The position numbers and the translations under genes were made by a program. The notes under the pieces are model-generated. The model made no database searches. It had not been told where the DNA came from and saw only the letters and a program-made list of their open reading frames with translations. A stretch of DNA of 36,483 bases, from assembly GCA_030018005.1 (NCBI GenBank), contig JASEGT010000018.1:1-36483 (forward strand), in the 5' to 3' direction. The DNA is from Actinomycetota bacterium. GTDB taxonomy: Bacteria; Actinomycetota; Aquicultoria; Aquicultorales; Aquicultoraceae. How positions within the stretch are numbered: the stretch's first letter is position 1; each line of letters opens with the position of its first letter. Of this stretch, positions 14,435 to 21,701 are shown piece by piece.

Positions 14435-15235
14435 ATGACTGAGACAGGTCTACTTATAACATTATTTTTAATAGGACTTGTTGGTGCATTTTTCTCGGGC
14501 CTATTAGGCCTGGGCGGTGCTATCATCCTGGTGCCGCTTCTATTATATCTACCTCCGTTGATTGGCGTTGGCGCCCTTACCATGAAGGAAGTATCCGGCA
14601 TTACGATTATCGTTGTTTTTGCCTCGGCGCTTACAGGTGTTCTTACACACAATAAGAATCGCCTTGTTTCGAGAAGCTTGGTTCTTATAATGGGAGGCAC
14701 TGCTGCTTTCACAGCACTTTTAGGCTCGATTTACTCGAAGCAAACTTCAAGCGAGACACTCCTGGTTATCTTTGCGTTCATGGCTGCTTTTGCTGCCATC
14801 ATCATGTGGTTGCCTAAGAAAGAGGTCGGTGAAGGCGTCGCTCCCGAGGATGTAACGTATAATAAGATTGGGGCGTTCCTTATCTCTGTTGCCATAGGCT
14901 TTATCGGCGGGATGGTCGGTGCGCCCGGTGCTTATATCTTTACGCCCCTTATGATTTACTTTCTTGGCATTCCAACCAAAATCGCCATTGGAAGCACTTT
15001 AGGAATAGCCTTTGCCGCGTCGATTTTTGGGGCCATCGGAAAACTTACGACAGGGCAAGTTCCTTATTTGCTAACGCTAGCTGTAGTACTAGGGGCTGTG
15101 CCTGGAGCGAGAATAGGGGCAAAATATACAAAAAAAGTACCGGCCGCTTCGCTTAAAAAGGCGCTGGGTGTTGTCATAGCCTTTGCCGCAATCCGTATGT
15201 GGCTAGATGTGTTACACAAACTTAATTACCTTTAG
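14435..15235 (+). CDS. TauE/SafE (TSUP) family membrane transporter
   Basis: The 266-residue protein has about eight hydrophobic helices in two halves. Each half starts with the family-type Gly-rich segment: FFSGLLGLGGAIILVPLLL near residue 18 and FIGGMVGAPGAYIFTPLM near residue 160. TSUP proteins move sulfite, sulfoacetate, thiosulfate or other sulfur anions. The start at 14435 has TGGAGG upstream; an earlier in-frame start at 14399 adds residues unlike the family. Being third after ArsR and DsrE, it is probably a sulfur-compound exporter or importer under the same repressor. The substrate is unknown. Confidence 0.85.
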   Translation: MTETGLLITLFLIGLVGAFFSGLLGLGGAIILVPLLLYLPPLIGVGALTMKEVSGITIIVVFASALTGVLTHNKNRLVSRSLVLIMGGTAAFTALLGSIYSKQTSSETLLVIFAFMAAFAAIIMWLPKKEVGEGVAPEDVTYNKIGAFLISVAIGFIGGMVGAPGAYIFTPLMIYFLGIPTKIAIGSTLGIAFAASIFGAIGKLTTGQVPYLLTLAVVLGAVPGARIGAKYTKKVPAASLKKALGVVIAFAAIRMWLDVLHKLNYL

Positions 15236-15287
15236 TAAGGTTTTATGATTTCAATTTCAACTTAACCGGCTTAGGTAGTGCTGCTGC

Positions 15288-15316
15288 TTGACACAACGCA
15301 TAACCTATTATATCGT
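15288..15316 (+). promoter_or_regulatory. Promoter of the second ArsR unit
   Basis: A perfect -35 TTGACA (15288-15293) is followed by TATATC (15309-15314, 15-nt spacing) or TATCGT (15311-15316, 17-nt spacing). Both candidate -10 elements lie inside the large palindrome, so repressor binding would mask them. Confidence 0.55.
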
Positions 15317-15347
15317 TATATTACGATATAACGATATAATAGGTTAT
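15300..15347. promoter_or_regulatory. 48-bp near-perfect palindrome, probable ArsR operator
   Basis: Two perfect 22-bp inverted arms (15300-15321 and 15326-15347) flank the 4-nt centre TACG. Each arm holds shorter repeats: CGATATAA occurs twice in tandem on the right (15324-15339), and its mirror lies on the left. Two or more repressor dimers could therefore bind side by side. It lies seven bases before the arsR start codon, so the transcript could also form a long hairpin close to the ribosome-binding site. Confidence 0.75.
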
Positions 15348-15354
15348 AATTAAT

Positions 15355-15741
15355 ATGGTAAGCATAGAACGACTAGTCGAGGTTTTTAAAGTCCTCGGCG
15401 ATACAACTAGGTTAAAAATAGTAAAGCTCCTTAGCGAGCAAGAGCTTCGCGTCGGCGAGATTGTCGAAATACTGGGCCTTGCCCAGTCCTCGGTATCCCA
15501 GCATTTAGCGAGGTTGAGAAGCGCAAAGCTGGTTACTGAAAGACGAGAAGGCCAGGTGGTCTATTATGCGCTTAATTGGGAAAACTTCTTGGCTTTCGAA
15601 CAATCATGTAAGCGCTTCATGGAAAGTGAGCTGGGCTCCATCGAGACAATGGAACATGAGTGTCAGCTATTGCAAGCTATTGTTGGCGGTAGGCAAGGTG
15701 GCGATGAAAGGAGTGAAAGGAGGTTGTGCGCTGGTAGATAA
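15355..15741 (+). CDS. ArsR-family winged-helix repressor (second)
   Basis: This 128-residue regulator begins MVSIERLVEVFKVLGDTTRL. Its recognition helix is SSVSQHLARLRSAKLV and its wing REGQVVYYAL. It lacks the Cys pair of arsenic-type ArsR in helix 3 (VGEIVEIL instead). Cys residues are at 85, 102 and 125 in the C-terminal part, so it senses differently from the first ArsR. No clear Shine-Dalgarno lies upstream because the palindrome ends seven bases before the ATG; translation may be leaderless-like or controlled by the hairpin. It precedes the NapH-like protein and DsrE2. Confidence 0.85.
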   Translation: MVSIERLVEVFKVLGDTTRLKIVKLLSEQELRVGEIVEILGLAQSSVSQHLARLRSAKLVTERREGQVVYYALNWENFLAFEQSCKRFMESELGSIETMEHECQLLQAIVGGRQGGDERSERRLCAGR

Positions 15742-15759
15742 TTTTTTTATCATTTGAAT

Positions 15760-15799
15760 ATCGGCTTATTATAATATGTGCATATTAAGATATGCCGAT
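15760..15799. promoter_or_regulatory. Nested inverted repeats upstream of the polyferredoxin gene
   Basis: ATCGGC (15760-15765) pairs with GCCGAT (15794-15799), and inside lies TAATATG-TG-CATATTA (15772-15787), a 7-2-7 palindrome. The span may be a hairpin, a regulator site or both. It sits 40 nt before the start at 15840. Confidence 0.4.
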
Positions 15800-15839
15800 T
15801 TCTCCTCAATGAAAAGGCTCGGATATTTAAGGAGGCTCT

Positions 15840-16487
15840 ATGATTAACGCACTCTACTCGCACAGACAATTTATCTTAAGCATCACATTTGTAATGCTTC
15901 TCATCGGTGGCTGGTTTTATCCCCCACTCGGCTACTTCATGGTGTTTTGTATGTTTGCCGCGATGGCGATTGGAGTCGTAAAAGGGCGCAAGTGGTGCGA
16001 TTGGTACTGCCCAAGAGGCAGCTTTTATGATTCTATCCTTAAGCGGTTTAGCCGAAACGTAGCTGTTCCGGCACTCTTTCGCCACCCCTTGTTTAGGGCT
16101 GGATGGTTGGCTCTGCTTATGTATATGGTGATCTCGAAATTAATCCCAGTCTGGGGCAATCTGTATCTAATGGGGAAACCATTTGTTCTGATACTTACGG
16201 TAACCACGGGAGTAGGCTTATTATTCGGCGCAGTTTATCAATATCGCATATGGTGCATGTTTTGTCCTATGGGAACAATGGCAAATCTACTTGGCCGCGG
16301 TAAGCAGCAAATCGCCATCGATGGGGATATGTGCACCGATTGCGAAACTTGCGCAGAGGTTTGCCGCATGCAAATTAAACCTTTCGGGTATAAAGAAGCC
16401 GGTCTGGTAAGCCATGGCGATTGCTTAAAATGTCAGCAGTGCATAGAGAATTGTCCGACAGGTGCGCTGTCCGACATTTTTATTTAA
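15840..16487 (+). CDS. NapH/NosR-like membrane polyferredoxin (4Fe-4S)
   Basis: The 215-residue membrane iron-sulfur protein has hydrophobic segments at about 10-28, 30-46, 88-102 and 112-132. Two short motifs follow helices: CDWYCP (53-58) and CMFCP (139-143), typical of the NapH/NosR/CcoG type. The C-terminus holds two full ferredoxin clusters, C165-x2-C168-x2-C171-x3-C175 and C195-x2-C198-x2-C201-x3-C205P. Such proteins pass electrons between the quinone pool or cytoplasm and a redox partner. GGAGG precedes the ATG. With ArsR before it and DsrE2 after it, it may supply electrons for a sulfur reaction; this is inference. No terminal reductase is present. Confidence 0.85.
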   Translation: MINALYSHRQFILSITFVMLLIGGWFYPPLGYFMVFCMFAAMAIGVVKGRKWCDWYCPRGSFYDSILKRFSRNVAVPALFRHPLFRAGWLALLMYMVISKLIPVWGNLYLMGKPFVLILTVTTGVGLLFGAVYQYRIWCMFCPMGTMANLLGRGKQQIAIDGDMCTDCETCAEVCRMQIKPFGYKEAGLVSHGDCLKCQQCIENCPTGALSDIFI

Positions 16488-16520
16488 AACCTGCTATTCG
16501 AATACGAGGAGGTATTTAAA

Positions 16521-16952
16521 ATGAATCAGCAACCGAAGGTAACTAAGCAAGTCTCAATAATGTGTTTTCATGACGAACTCTGCCAGGTCTTTAACGCCAT
16601 GATGACGGCCTTAAGCCTCTTAAGGTCAGGCTCAAAGGTTACAATATTTTTCGGCTCACGGGGCATAAACGCAGTTCATAAAGATAAAATCGATAGCCTC
16701 ACATGTCTGCCTGATCAACCAAAGGAGATAAGCGATGCTGTCATGAAAAGAATGGAGGCGATGGATTTGCCTGACGCGAGTCTGCTTCTTGAGACACTTT
16801 ATTTTGAAGGGGCAACCATCCTTGCCTGTCCGCTTAATCTACCAGTATTTGGTATGAGCGAGGCTGATTTAGTGCAGGGCGTAAAAGTTGCAGATCCATC
16901 TACCTATTACAAAGACGTTGTAATGCAAGCGGATATGAATCTAACTTTTTAA
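16521..16952 (+). CDS. DsrE2-like (DsrE/peroxiredoxin-like) sulfur protein
   Basis: The 143-residue protein has the DsrE2 pattern: an N-terminal strand VSIMCFHDELCQVFNAMM, the strand SKVTIFFGSRGINAV, and the Cys motif LACPLNLPVFGM with Cys 103 at the expected active position. Other Cys are at 15, 21 and 62. DsrE2 proteins, often membrane-linked, carry sulfur as thiosulfonate or persulfide. GAGGAGG precedes the ATG. It is the last gene of the second ArsR unit, 33 nt after the polyferredoxin. The two DsrE-type proteins in the window are only distantly alike. Confidence 0.82.
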   Translation: MNQQPKVTKQVSIMCFHDELCQVFNAMMTALSLLRSGSKVTIFFGSRGINAVHKDKIDSLTCLPDQPKEISDAVMKRMEAMDLPDASLLLETLYFEGATILACPLNLPVFGMSEADLVQGVKVADPSTYYKDVVMQADMNLTF

Positions 16953-17006
16953 GGAAACGCGCAAGCATCATCGCAGGTTTTGCGGGACGTGCACGGCCTT
17001 CAGGTG

Positions 17007-17024
17007 CTCGCGCGACTGCGCGAG
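17007..17024. terminator. GC-rich hairpin after DsrE2 (possible terminator)
   Basis: CTCGCGC (17007-17013) and GCGCGAG (17018-17024) pair perfectly around the loop GACT. No T-run follows, so intrinsic termination is uncertain. It lies between the convergent DsrE2 and SEC-C genes. Confidence 0.3.
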
Positions 17025-17036
17025 GTGTTACCTGCT

Positions 17037-17207
17037 TCAGCCGCGGGATGAGCACTGGCTGGCTCTTATCGCAGCCAAGCGCTTCTGGTCTTTTTCGAAG
17101 TGGCAGTGCTTGTATTTCTTGTCGCTACCACACCAGCACTTCTCGTTTCTGCCAAGCTCTTGCTCGGGGGGCTGGCTTTTACCAAATAAATTCTTAAATA
17201 AACTCAT
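17037..17207 (-). CDS. SEC-C motif microprotein
   Basis: The 56-residue product begins [14 protein letters not shown] and then carries a full SEC-C zinc motif, [18 protein letters not shown] (Cys 24, Cys 26, Cys 35, His 36), the element found at the C-terminus of SecA. A basic helix follows. Stand-alone SEC-C proteins of this size are common and are thought to bind zinc and perhaps ribosomes or SecB-like partners. No strong Shine-Dalgarno is seen. It is on the strand opposite to the sulfur units and 95 nt away from the ABC exporter end. Confidence 0.75.
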   Translation of the reverse strand: MSLFKNLFGKSQPPEQELGRNEKCWCGSDKKYKHCHFEKDQKRLAAIRASQCSSRG

Positions 17208-17302
17208 GTCAACATAATAACATGCTCGTTCAAATAATCAATTTTGACAGCGCCAACCTAATCCCGGTGCTTTTGAGTGCTACTATCGTACCTCCAGTCG
17301 AA

Positions 17303-18097
17303 TCAGACGCTTAGGTCTCTACTGTTGTAACGGAGATAAGCAGCTAGCAACATCACGGCGACAATGCCTAGAGAAATCGCAACATAGAGCGGGTCCAGCG
17401 AGTTATGGTTGATGATGACTCTGCCTTCGAAATATTTGAACGGTGTCAGATATTTGAGACCGGGATACTTTTTCGTGATATCCAACCACAAAGAGAGAAA
17501 AAACGCGGCGAGCAATAGACCGGTTGCCACGGGCGCCGCAAGCTTAGGCTTTTTGGATATTCCTGCGGCCGCTATTCCGATGGATAAGAATATGAGCTGA
17601 ACAAAGAATAGCCCGACCATGAGAAGAAGGATGACCGGTGTTACCGACTCGCCTGTGTTATACGCGCCTACCATAATAACCGAGGCCACGAGCGTTACCA
17701 GATTAAGCGCCAAGAGGTTGACCAGCGCTGCAAAGAGTTTTGACGTGACCACTTGTGTCCGGGTAACCGGTTTTGAAAACAAAAACTCGGCGGTTTTTTC
17801 TTGCTCTTCTTTAGAAATGATCTCCGCGCCGAGTAGCGAGCCGTGTATTGCCGTCATCACGAGTATATATAGGAATAAAACCGAATAGAACCCGATAGCC
17901 TGCGTTAAATCCACGCTCTCGATGCCAAACGCTGCGGCAAGACCGGGAAGTCCCTTAAATAGGTCATTTGCTGACTGACCCGAGTTGGCAAAACCTGAAT
18001 ATTTGGTCATGCCTGCCAGAATCAAAAAAACCATTCCGACCGACCACGCGATCAACGACTTCCTATGAGCTTTTAGTTCTCTCAAAACGATATTCAT
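17303..18097 (-). CDS. ABC-2 type exporter permease (downstream copy)
   Basis: The 264-residue protein has six hydrophobic segments in the ABC-2 layout, with a long first loop. It belongs to the same family as its upstream neighbour: both share TSKLFAALVNLL/TAKLLAAFISLL and a C-terminal YLTPFKYF motif, so they are tandem paralogues. They should form a heterodimeric channel with the ATPase at 18929-19804. The start at 18097 (MNIVLRELKAH) has AGAGG seven bases upstream; a GTG at 18115 is an alternative. The substrate is unknown; drugs, peptides or lipids are typical. Confidence 0.85.
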   Translation of the reverse strand: MNIVLRELKAHRKSLIAWSVGMVFLILAGMTKYSGFANSGQSANDLFKGLPGLAAAFGIESVDLTQAIGFYSVLFLYILVMTAIHGSLLGAEIISKEEQEKTAEFLFSKPVTRTQVVTSKLFAALVNLLALNLVTLVASVIMVGAYNTGESVTPVILLLMVGLFFVQLIFLSIGIAAAGISKKPKLAAPVATGLLLAAFFLSLWLDITKKYPGLKYLTPFKYFEGRVIINHNSLDPLYVAISLGIVAVMLLAAYLRYNSRDLSV

Positions 18098-18117
18098 ATA
18101 ACGCCTCTCAAACACGA

Positions 18118-18918
18118 TCAGGTTGAGCGAATATCTCGCTTAACATAGACGTAATAGCTGGTAATAATGGTTAATATCACAACAATCACTTCAATCAACA
18201 CGAACTGAAGCTCGTACGAGCTGTTCTTTACTATGTACGCGAAGTCAAAATATTTGAACGGCGTCAAATACCGTATCGCCGTGTTGCCGATTATGGAATC
18301 GAGCGCACCTGCTATGTAGAAGCCGAAAACAGTCGTCAAAGACACCGCCAAAACCGACCTAATCCTCGAAGCCCACGCTGATACCAGAAACCCCAGCCCC
18401 AGAAAGAACAGCTGAACGAAGAAGAGCGTAAACGACAACAGCAGAAAGGTCTTGATATCGATTATCGCGCCGGCCATAGCATTGATTATCAGCGGCACGG
18501 CAACCAGGTAGACGACGTTGGTGACAAGCAGGCTTATAAACGCCGCCAGGAGTTTTGCGGTTAGAATCTGAGAGCGGCGAACCGGTTTGGTCAGAAGGAA
18601 CTCGGCGGTCTTCCCGCGCTCTTCCTTGGAAACAATCGATGTCCCCAAATTCATCGCCTGGATGGAACCGGCCAGCATTATGTAAGATAAAATCATCGAG
18701 TAAAAGCCGGCTACCGTCGCGAAGCTCTCAAGCGTCACTCCAAATGCTTTCCTGAAGGTCGGCGGAAAGCCCTCGAGCATTTTGCGTAAAGTGTCCGCTT
18801 CTGTAACAAACGCCGGAAATATCGATAAATAGAGCGCGGCTCCTGCGACGAGCGATAAAGTCCATATTATTGTCGCTTTTTGATTTTGTCTCAGTTCATG
18901 TATGAGCATGTTCATCAT
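18118..18918 (-). CDS. ABC-2 type exporter permease (upstream copy)
   Basis: The 266-residue six-helix ABC-2 permease begins MMNMLIHELRQNQKATIIW, a cytoplasmic elbow helix followed by a membrane helix. It has the KPVRRSQILTAK stretch on the inner side, where the ATPase coupling helix lies, and YLTPFKYFDFAYI near the end. AGGGAT lies shortly before the start. It sits 10 nt after the ATPase gene and about 20 nt before its paralogue, so all three are one leftward operon. Confidence 0.85.
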   Translation of the reverse strand: MMNMLIHELRQNQKATIIWTLSLVAGAALYLSIFPAFVTEADTLRKMLEGFPPTFRKAFGVTLESFATVAGFYSMILSYIMLAGSIQAMNLGTSIVSKEERGKTAEFLLTKPVRRSQILTAKLLAAFISLLVTNVVYLVAVPLIINAMAGAIIDIKTFLLLSFTLFFVQLFFLGLGFLVSAWASRIRSVLAVSLTTVFGFYIAGALDSIIGNTAIRYLTPFKYFDFAYIVKNSSYELQFVLIEVIVVILTIITSYYVYVKRDIRST

Positions 18919-18928
18919 ATCGCTATCC

Positions 18929-19804
18929 CTATTCGTAATAGTGCAGAAAAATGTCTTCGAGGTCCGGCTCTTCGACCCACAGGGTCAGCAGGTCTATAGA
19001 GGCGACTATCTTTATGATGGAATTTATATCCCCCTTAAACATGAAGGTGACGGAATTATTCTCCATTTTCAGTCCACTCACGCCGTCGAGAGCAAAAAGG
19101 CTCTTCTCAATAGGAGTTCTCGATTCGAGTTTGAATCTGCTGTAATTGCTCTTTGCCAGGTCACTCATTTTTTCGACGTTGACGATCCTGCCTTCTTTAA
19201 TGATCGCCACTCTATCGCATAATCTCTGAACTTCGCCTAGGATGTGAGACGAGAGCAGTATCGTGACACCTTTGCTATTCTCTTCTTTAAGTAGATTAAA
19301 GAATTTCTGCTGCATCAGGGGGTCGAGGCCGCCGGTCGGCTCGTCGAGAATTATCAGCTTCGGCTCATGCAATAATCCCTGGACTATTCCGACCTTTTTC
19401 TTGTTGCCATAGGAAAGGTCATCGATTCTTTTGTGTGTATCGAGGTCCATGATCTCGACCAATTCCCGCATTCTTTTGGTGCAGTCTTTCTTATAAAAGC
19501 TCGCGGAATAGTTGAGCAAGTCCTTTACCTTCATGTTGTCGTAATAAAAGACCTCGGACGGCAAATATCCGATATCCTCCTTGATTTCGGCTCCAAATTC
19601 GACTACGTCTTTTCCAAATATCTTGGCGCTGCCGCTGGTCGGATAAATCAATGATAGGAGGGTGCGTATCGTAGTCGATTTCCCTGCGCCGTTGGGCCCG
19701 ATAAAACCATAGAGTTCGCCCTCTTCAACAACGAGGTCCACATCGATGATTCCCCTTGCCGTGCCACAGCTTTTTGTCAGCTTATTTGTCTCGATTACGT
19801 TCAT
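18929..19804 (-). CDS. ABC transporter ATP-binding protein (BcrA/CcmA-like)
   Basis: The 291-residue ATPase has Walker A GPNGAGKST, signature LSYGNKKKVG (the LSxGNKxK variant usual in exporters of the BcrA type), Walker B LIILDEPTGGLDP and the H-loop LLSSHIL. The last 80 residues form an accessory domain ending EEPDLEDIFLHYYE. The start at 19804 (MNVIETNKLTK) is preferred because GGGAGA precedes it; an in-frame start nine codons earlier has no family match. It heads the three-gene exporter operon and powers the two permeases. Confidence 0.9.
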   Translation of the reverse strand: MNVIETNKLTKSCGTARGIIDVDLVVEEGELYGFIGPNGAGKSTTIRTLLSLIYPTSGSAKIFGKDVVEFGAEIKEDIGYLPSEVFYYDNMKVKDLLNYSASFYKKDCTKRMRELVEIMDLDTHKRIDDLSYGNKKKVGIVQGLLHEPKLIILDEPTGGLDPLMQQKFFNLLKEENSKGVTILLSSHILGEVQRLCDRVAIIKEGRIVNVEKMSDLAKSNYSRFKLESRTPIEKSLFALDGVSGLKMENNSVTFMFKGDINSIIKIVASIDLLTLWVEEPDLEDIFLHYYE

Positions 19805-20202
19805 TCGATTCTCCCATTCGAAGCTTCTCAACCATCAACAGCGTCAAATAATCGCTTTTGCGTTTCTTTCTATTGTTGAACCAAAAAACTTTTTTGCAAG
19901 CATGCCGGGGGTTTCAAAGACGCCCCCATGTCGGATTCGAGGTATCGGCTTCAATCGCCTCCCGGTTGAAAACACCAGGCATGGTAAGAGCTCTCCCAAT
20001 ATGTTAATAACTGGTAAGTTGGTCTCACTTTGGTCATCAAACACCTAGAATTCATGGTAAAATACAGTAGGGCACAGGCTAGAGCAAAACAACAAATTGC
20101 GGCTCAACAACTAAATACGCAACATGCCACAGCAGCTCAGCAGGTTGTCTAAACATATGAGTGCTGGAATAGCACGCAGGAAGAGACCATCCAGGAGGAT
20201 TT
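19805..20202. other. Divergent intergenic region between ABC exporter and TerY-like triad
   Basis: This 398-nt stretch has no supported gene. It contains a GGGGG/CCCCC pair around 11 nt near 19906-19926 and an AAAAAAC/TTTTTT run near 19883-19895. A 32-codon Gln- and Ala-rich frame (20054-20152) lacks a ribosome-binding site. The promoters of both operons must lie here, but none is clear. Confidence 0.3.
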
Positions 20203-20895
20203 ATGTCAAGGCTTGAAGAGAGTATCGAAATTGCAAATCCCCAGCATCCGCATTGTGCCACAGTCCTTTTGCTCGACACGTCGGGGTCAATGATATCCAA
20301 TGGCAAGTTGAATCAACTTAACGAAGGCTTACGGTTCTTCAAGGAAGATGTCATATCTGATGAGCTAGCGAGCAAGAGGGTAGATTTAGCGATTATTACC
20401 TTTGGACAGGGGGTGGCCGTTGCCCACGACTTCTCATCGGTGGAACAGTTTGACCCGCCCACATTACAGGCCGGAGGCTTAACGCCTATGGGTGAAGCCA
20501 TTCTTAGGGCCATCGATTTAGTCGAAGAGCGTAAGCTTGAATACAAGAGCAGGGGTGTTGACTACTACCGCCCATGGATATTCTTGATCACGGATGGAGA
20601 ACCTTCCGACATGCAACCGGGCGACGCAACCTGGGATAAGGTAATTGCAAGTATTAATGACGGAGAGAATAACAAAAACTTCTTATTCTTTACGGTCGGA
20701 GTCGAGCCGGCGGATATGGACACACTAAAGCAGCTCTCACCCTCAAACCGAGCGCCAGTAAGGTTAATGCCCGGCAAGTTTAAAGCTATGTTCGAATGGT
20801 TGTCAAAAAGCCAAGGCAAAGTATCGGCATCTAAGGTCGGCGAAAATGTCCAACTCGATAGCCCTGCCGGATGGGCAGAGATCTCAACTATATAA
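20203..20895 (+). CDS. TerY-like von Willebrand factor A domain protein
   Basis: This 230-residue protein is essentially one vWA domain. The MIDAS metal site is intact: D25-x-S27-x-S29 in LLLDTSGSM, the Thr of GGLTPMGEA, and the Asp of LITDGEPSD. No signal peptide or membrane helix is seen, so it should be cytoplasmic. TerY-type proteins are metal-dependent adaptors in tellurite-resistance-like stress systems. GGAGG lies about 7 nt before the ATG. It is the first gene of a vWA-PP2C-kinase triad, known from comparative genomics as the TerY-P triad. There the vWA protein is thought to scaffold phosphosignalling; the signal is unknown. Confidence 0.87.
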   Translation: MSRLEESIEIANPQHPHCATVLLLDTSGSMISNGKLNQLNEGLRFFKEDVISDELASKRVDLAIITFGQGVAVAHDFSSVEQFDPPTLQAGGLTPMGEAILRAIDLVEERKLEYKSRGVDYYRPWIFLITDGEPSDMQPGDATWDKVIASINDGENNKNFLFFTVGVEPADMDTLKQLSPSNRAPVRLMPGKFKAMFEWLSKSQGKVSASKVGENVQLDSPAGWAEISTI

Positions 20896-20912
20896 GGCAC
20901 AGGAGGATATGG

Positions 20913-21698
20913 TTGAAAACAGATTCAAATCGGCCCTTAGCGAAGCCATATTTTTTTGGTGCGTCGGTCGTAGGTCCACTTCATGTCCAACTGACTATGG
21001 CGTGTCAAGATTCATTTGCATTTAAGACCATTGACGAAGATCTTGCGGTTGCCGCTATTGCGGACGGGCTTGGTAGTGCATCGAAAGCTGATATTGGAGC
21101 TAAGGTAGCCGTCAAAAGTGCTGTAAAGAGCGTGGAAAGAGCTATGAAGGCAACACCTGCCGATGTGGATATCTCGACCCTGGCGAAAGACGCGGTAACT
21201 GCAGCCAGGAGAGCGCTGGAGAATAGAGCCGAAACCGAAGCATGTAGCCTCCGTGACCTGGCATGCACACTTCTCGTCGTTATTACCCTTAGGGATTCGG
21301 TTGCAGCCGTTCATATAGGAGATGGGGCGCTCGTTATCGACTCGGATAATGGGCTTCATCTAATAGCAGGGCCGGGAGAATCCGAATACACCAACGAGGT
21401 CACGCCGCTGACAAGCCAGGATTGGGAGGGGTCGCTTGAGAGCACCTCGATAGTCTCCGGTGTAAATGGTATTGCGCTCTTTACCGATGGCTGCCAACGA
21501 GCTGGATTGAAAAAAGCCGATAATAGCTACACGCCGTTCGAAGGCTTTTTTAGACCGCTTTTTGCATATGCCGCGCAGATTGATGATTTTGAGCAGGCCA
21601 ACCAGGATATCTATGATTTACTCGCATCCGATAAGCTTAGCGAGCATTCAGAGGATGATAAAACCTTAGTTCTTGGCATTCTACCCAAAGGAACGTAG
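20913..21698 (+). CDS. PP2C-type Ser/Thr protein phosphatase (triad)
   Basis: The 261-residue PP2C-like phosphatase has the metal-binding pattern intact: the early Asp-Gly in AIADGLGSASKADIGA, the mid motif IGDGALV, the TDGC motif, and the final DDKTLVLG. It would remove phosphates placed by the kinase encoded next to it. I chose the TTG at 20913 as start: AGGAGGA lies five bases upstream and the protein then begins KTDSNRPLAKPYFFG. The ATG at 20871 in the same frame lies inside the vWA gene. The kinase gene starts three bases after its stop, so the two are made together. Confidence 0.87.
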   Translation: MKTDSNRPLAKPYFFGASVVGPLHVQLTMACQDSFAFKTIDEDLAVAAIADGLGSASKADIGAKVAVKSAVKSVERAMKATPADVDISTLAKDAVTAARRALENRAETEACSLRDLACTLLVVITLRDSVAAVHIGDGALVIDSDNGLHLIAGPGESEYTNEVTPLTSQDWEGSLESTSIVSGVNGIALFTDGCQRAGLKKADNSYTPFEGFFRPLFAYAAQIDDFEQANQDIYDLLASDKLSEHSEDDKTLVLGILPKGT

Positions 21699-21701
21699 CT
21701 A

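Noticed and set aside
19844-20044. 66-codon leftward frame upstream of the ABC operon
   Set aside because: Looks partly protein-like, but it has no start signal and lies in the promoter region; I could not assign a family.
20054-20152. 32-codon Gln/Ala-rich frame before the vWA gene
   Set aside because: No ribosome-binding site and low complexity; could be a remnant, but nothing supports expression.
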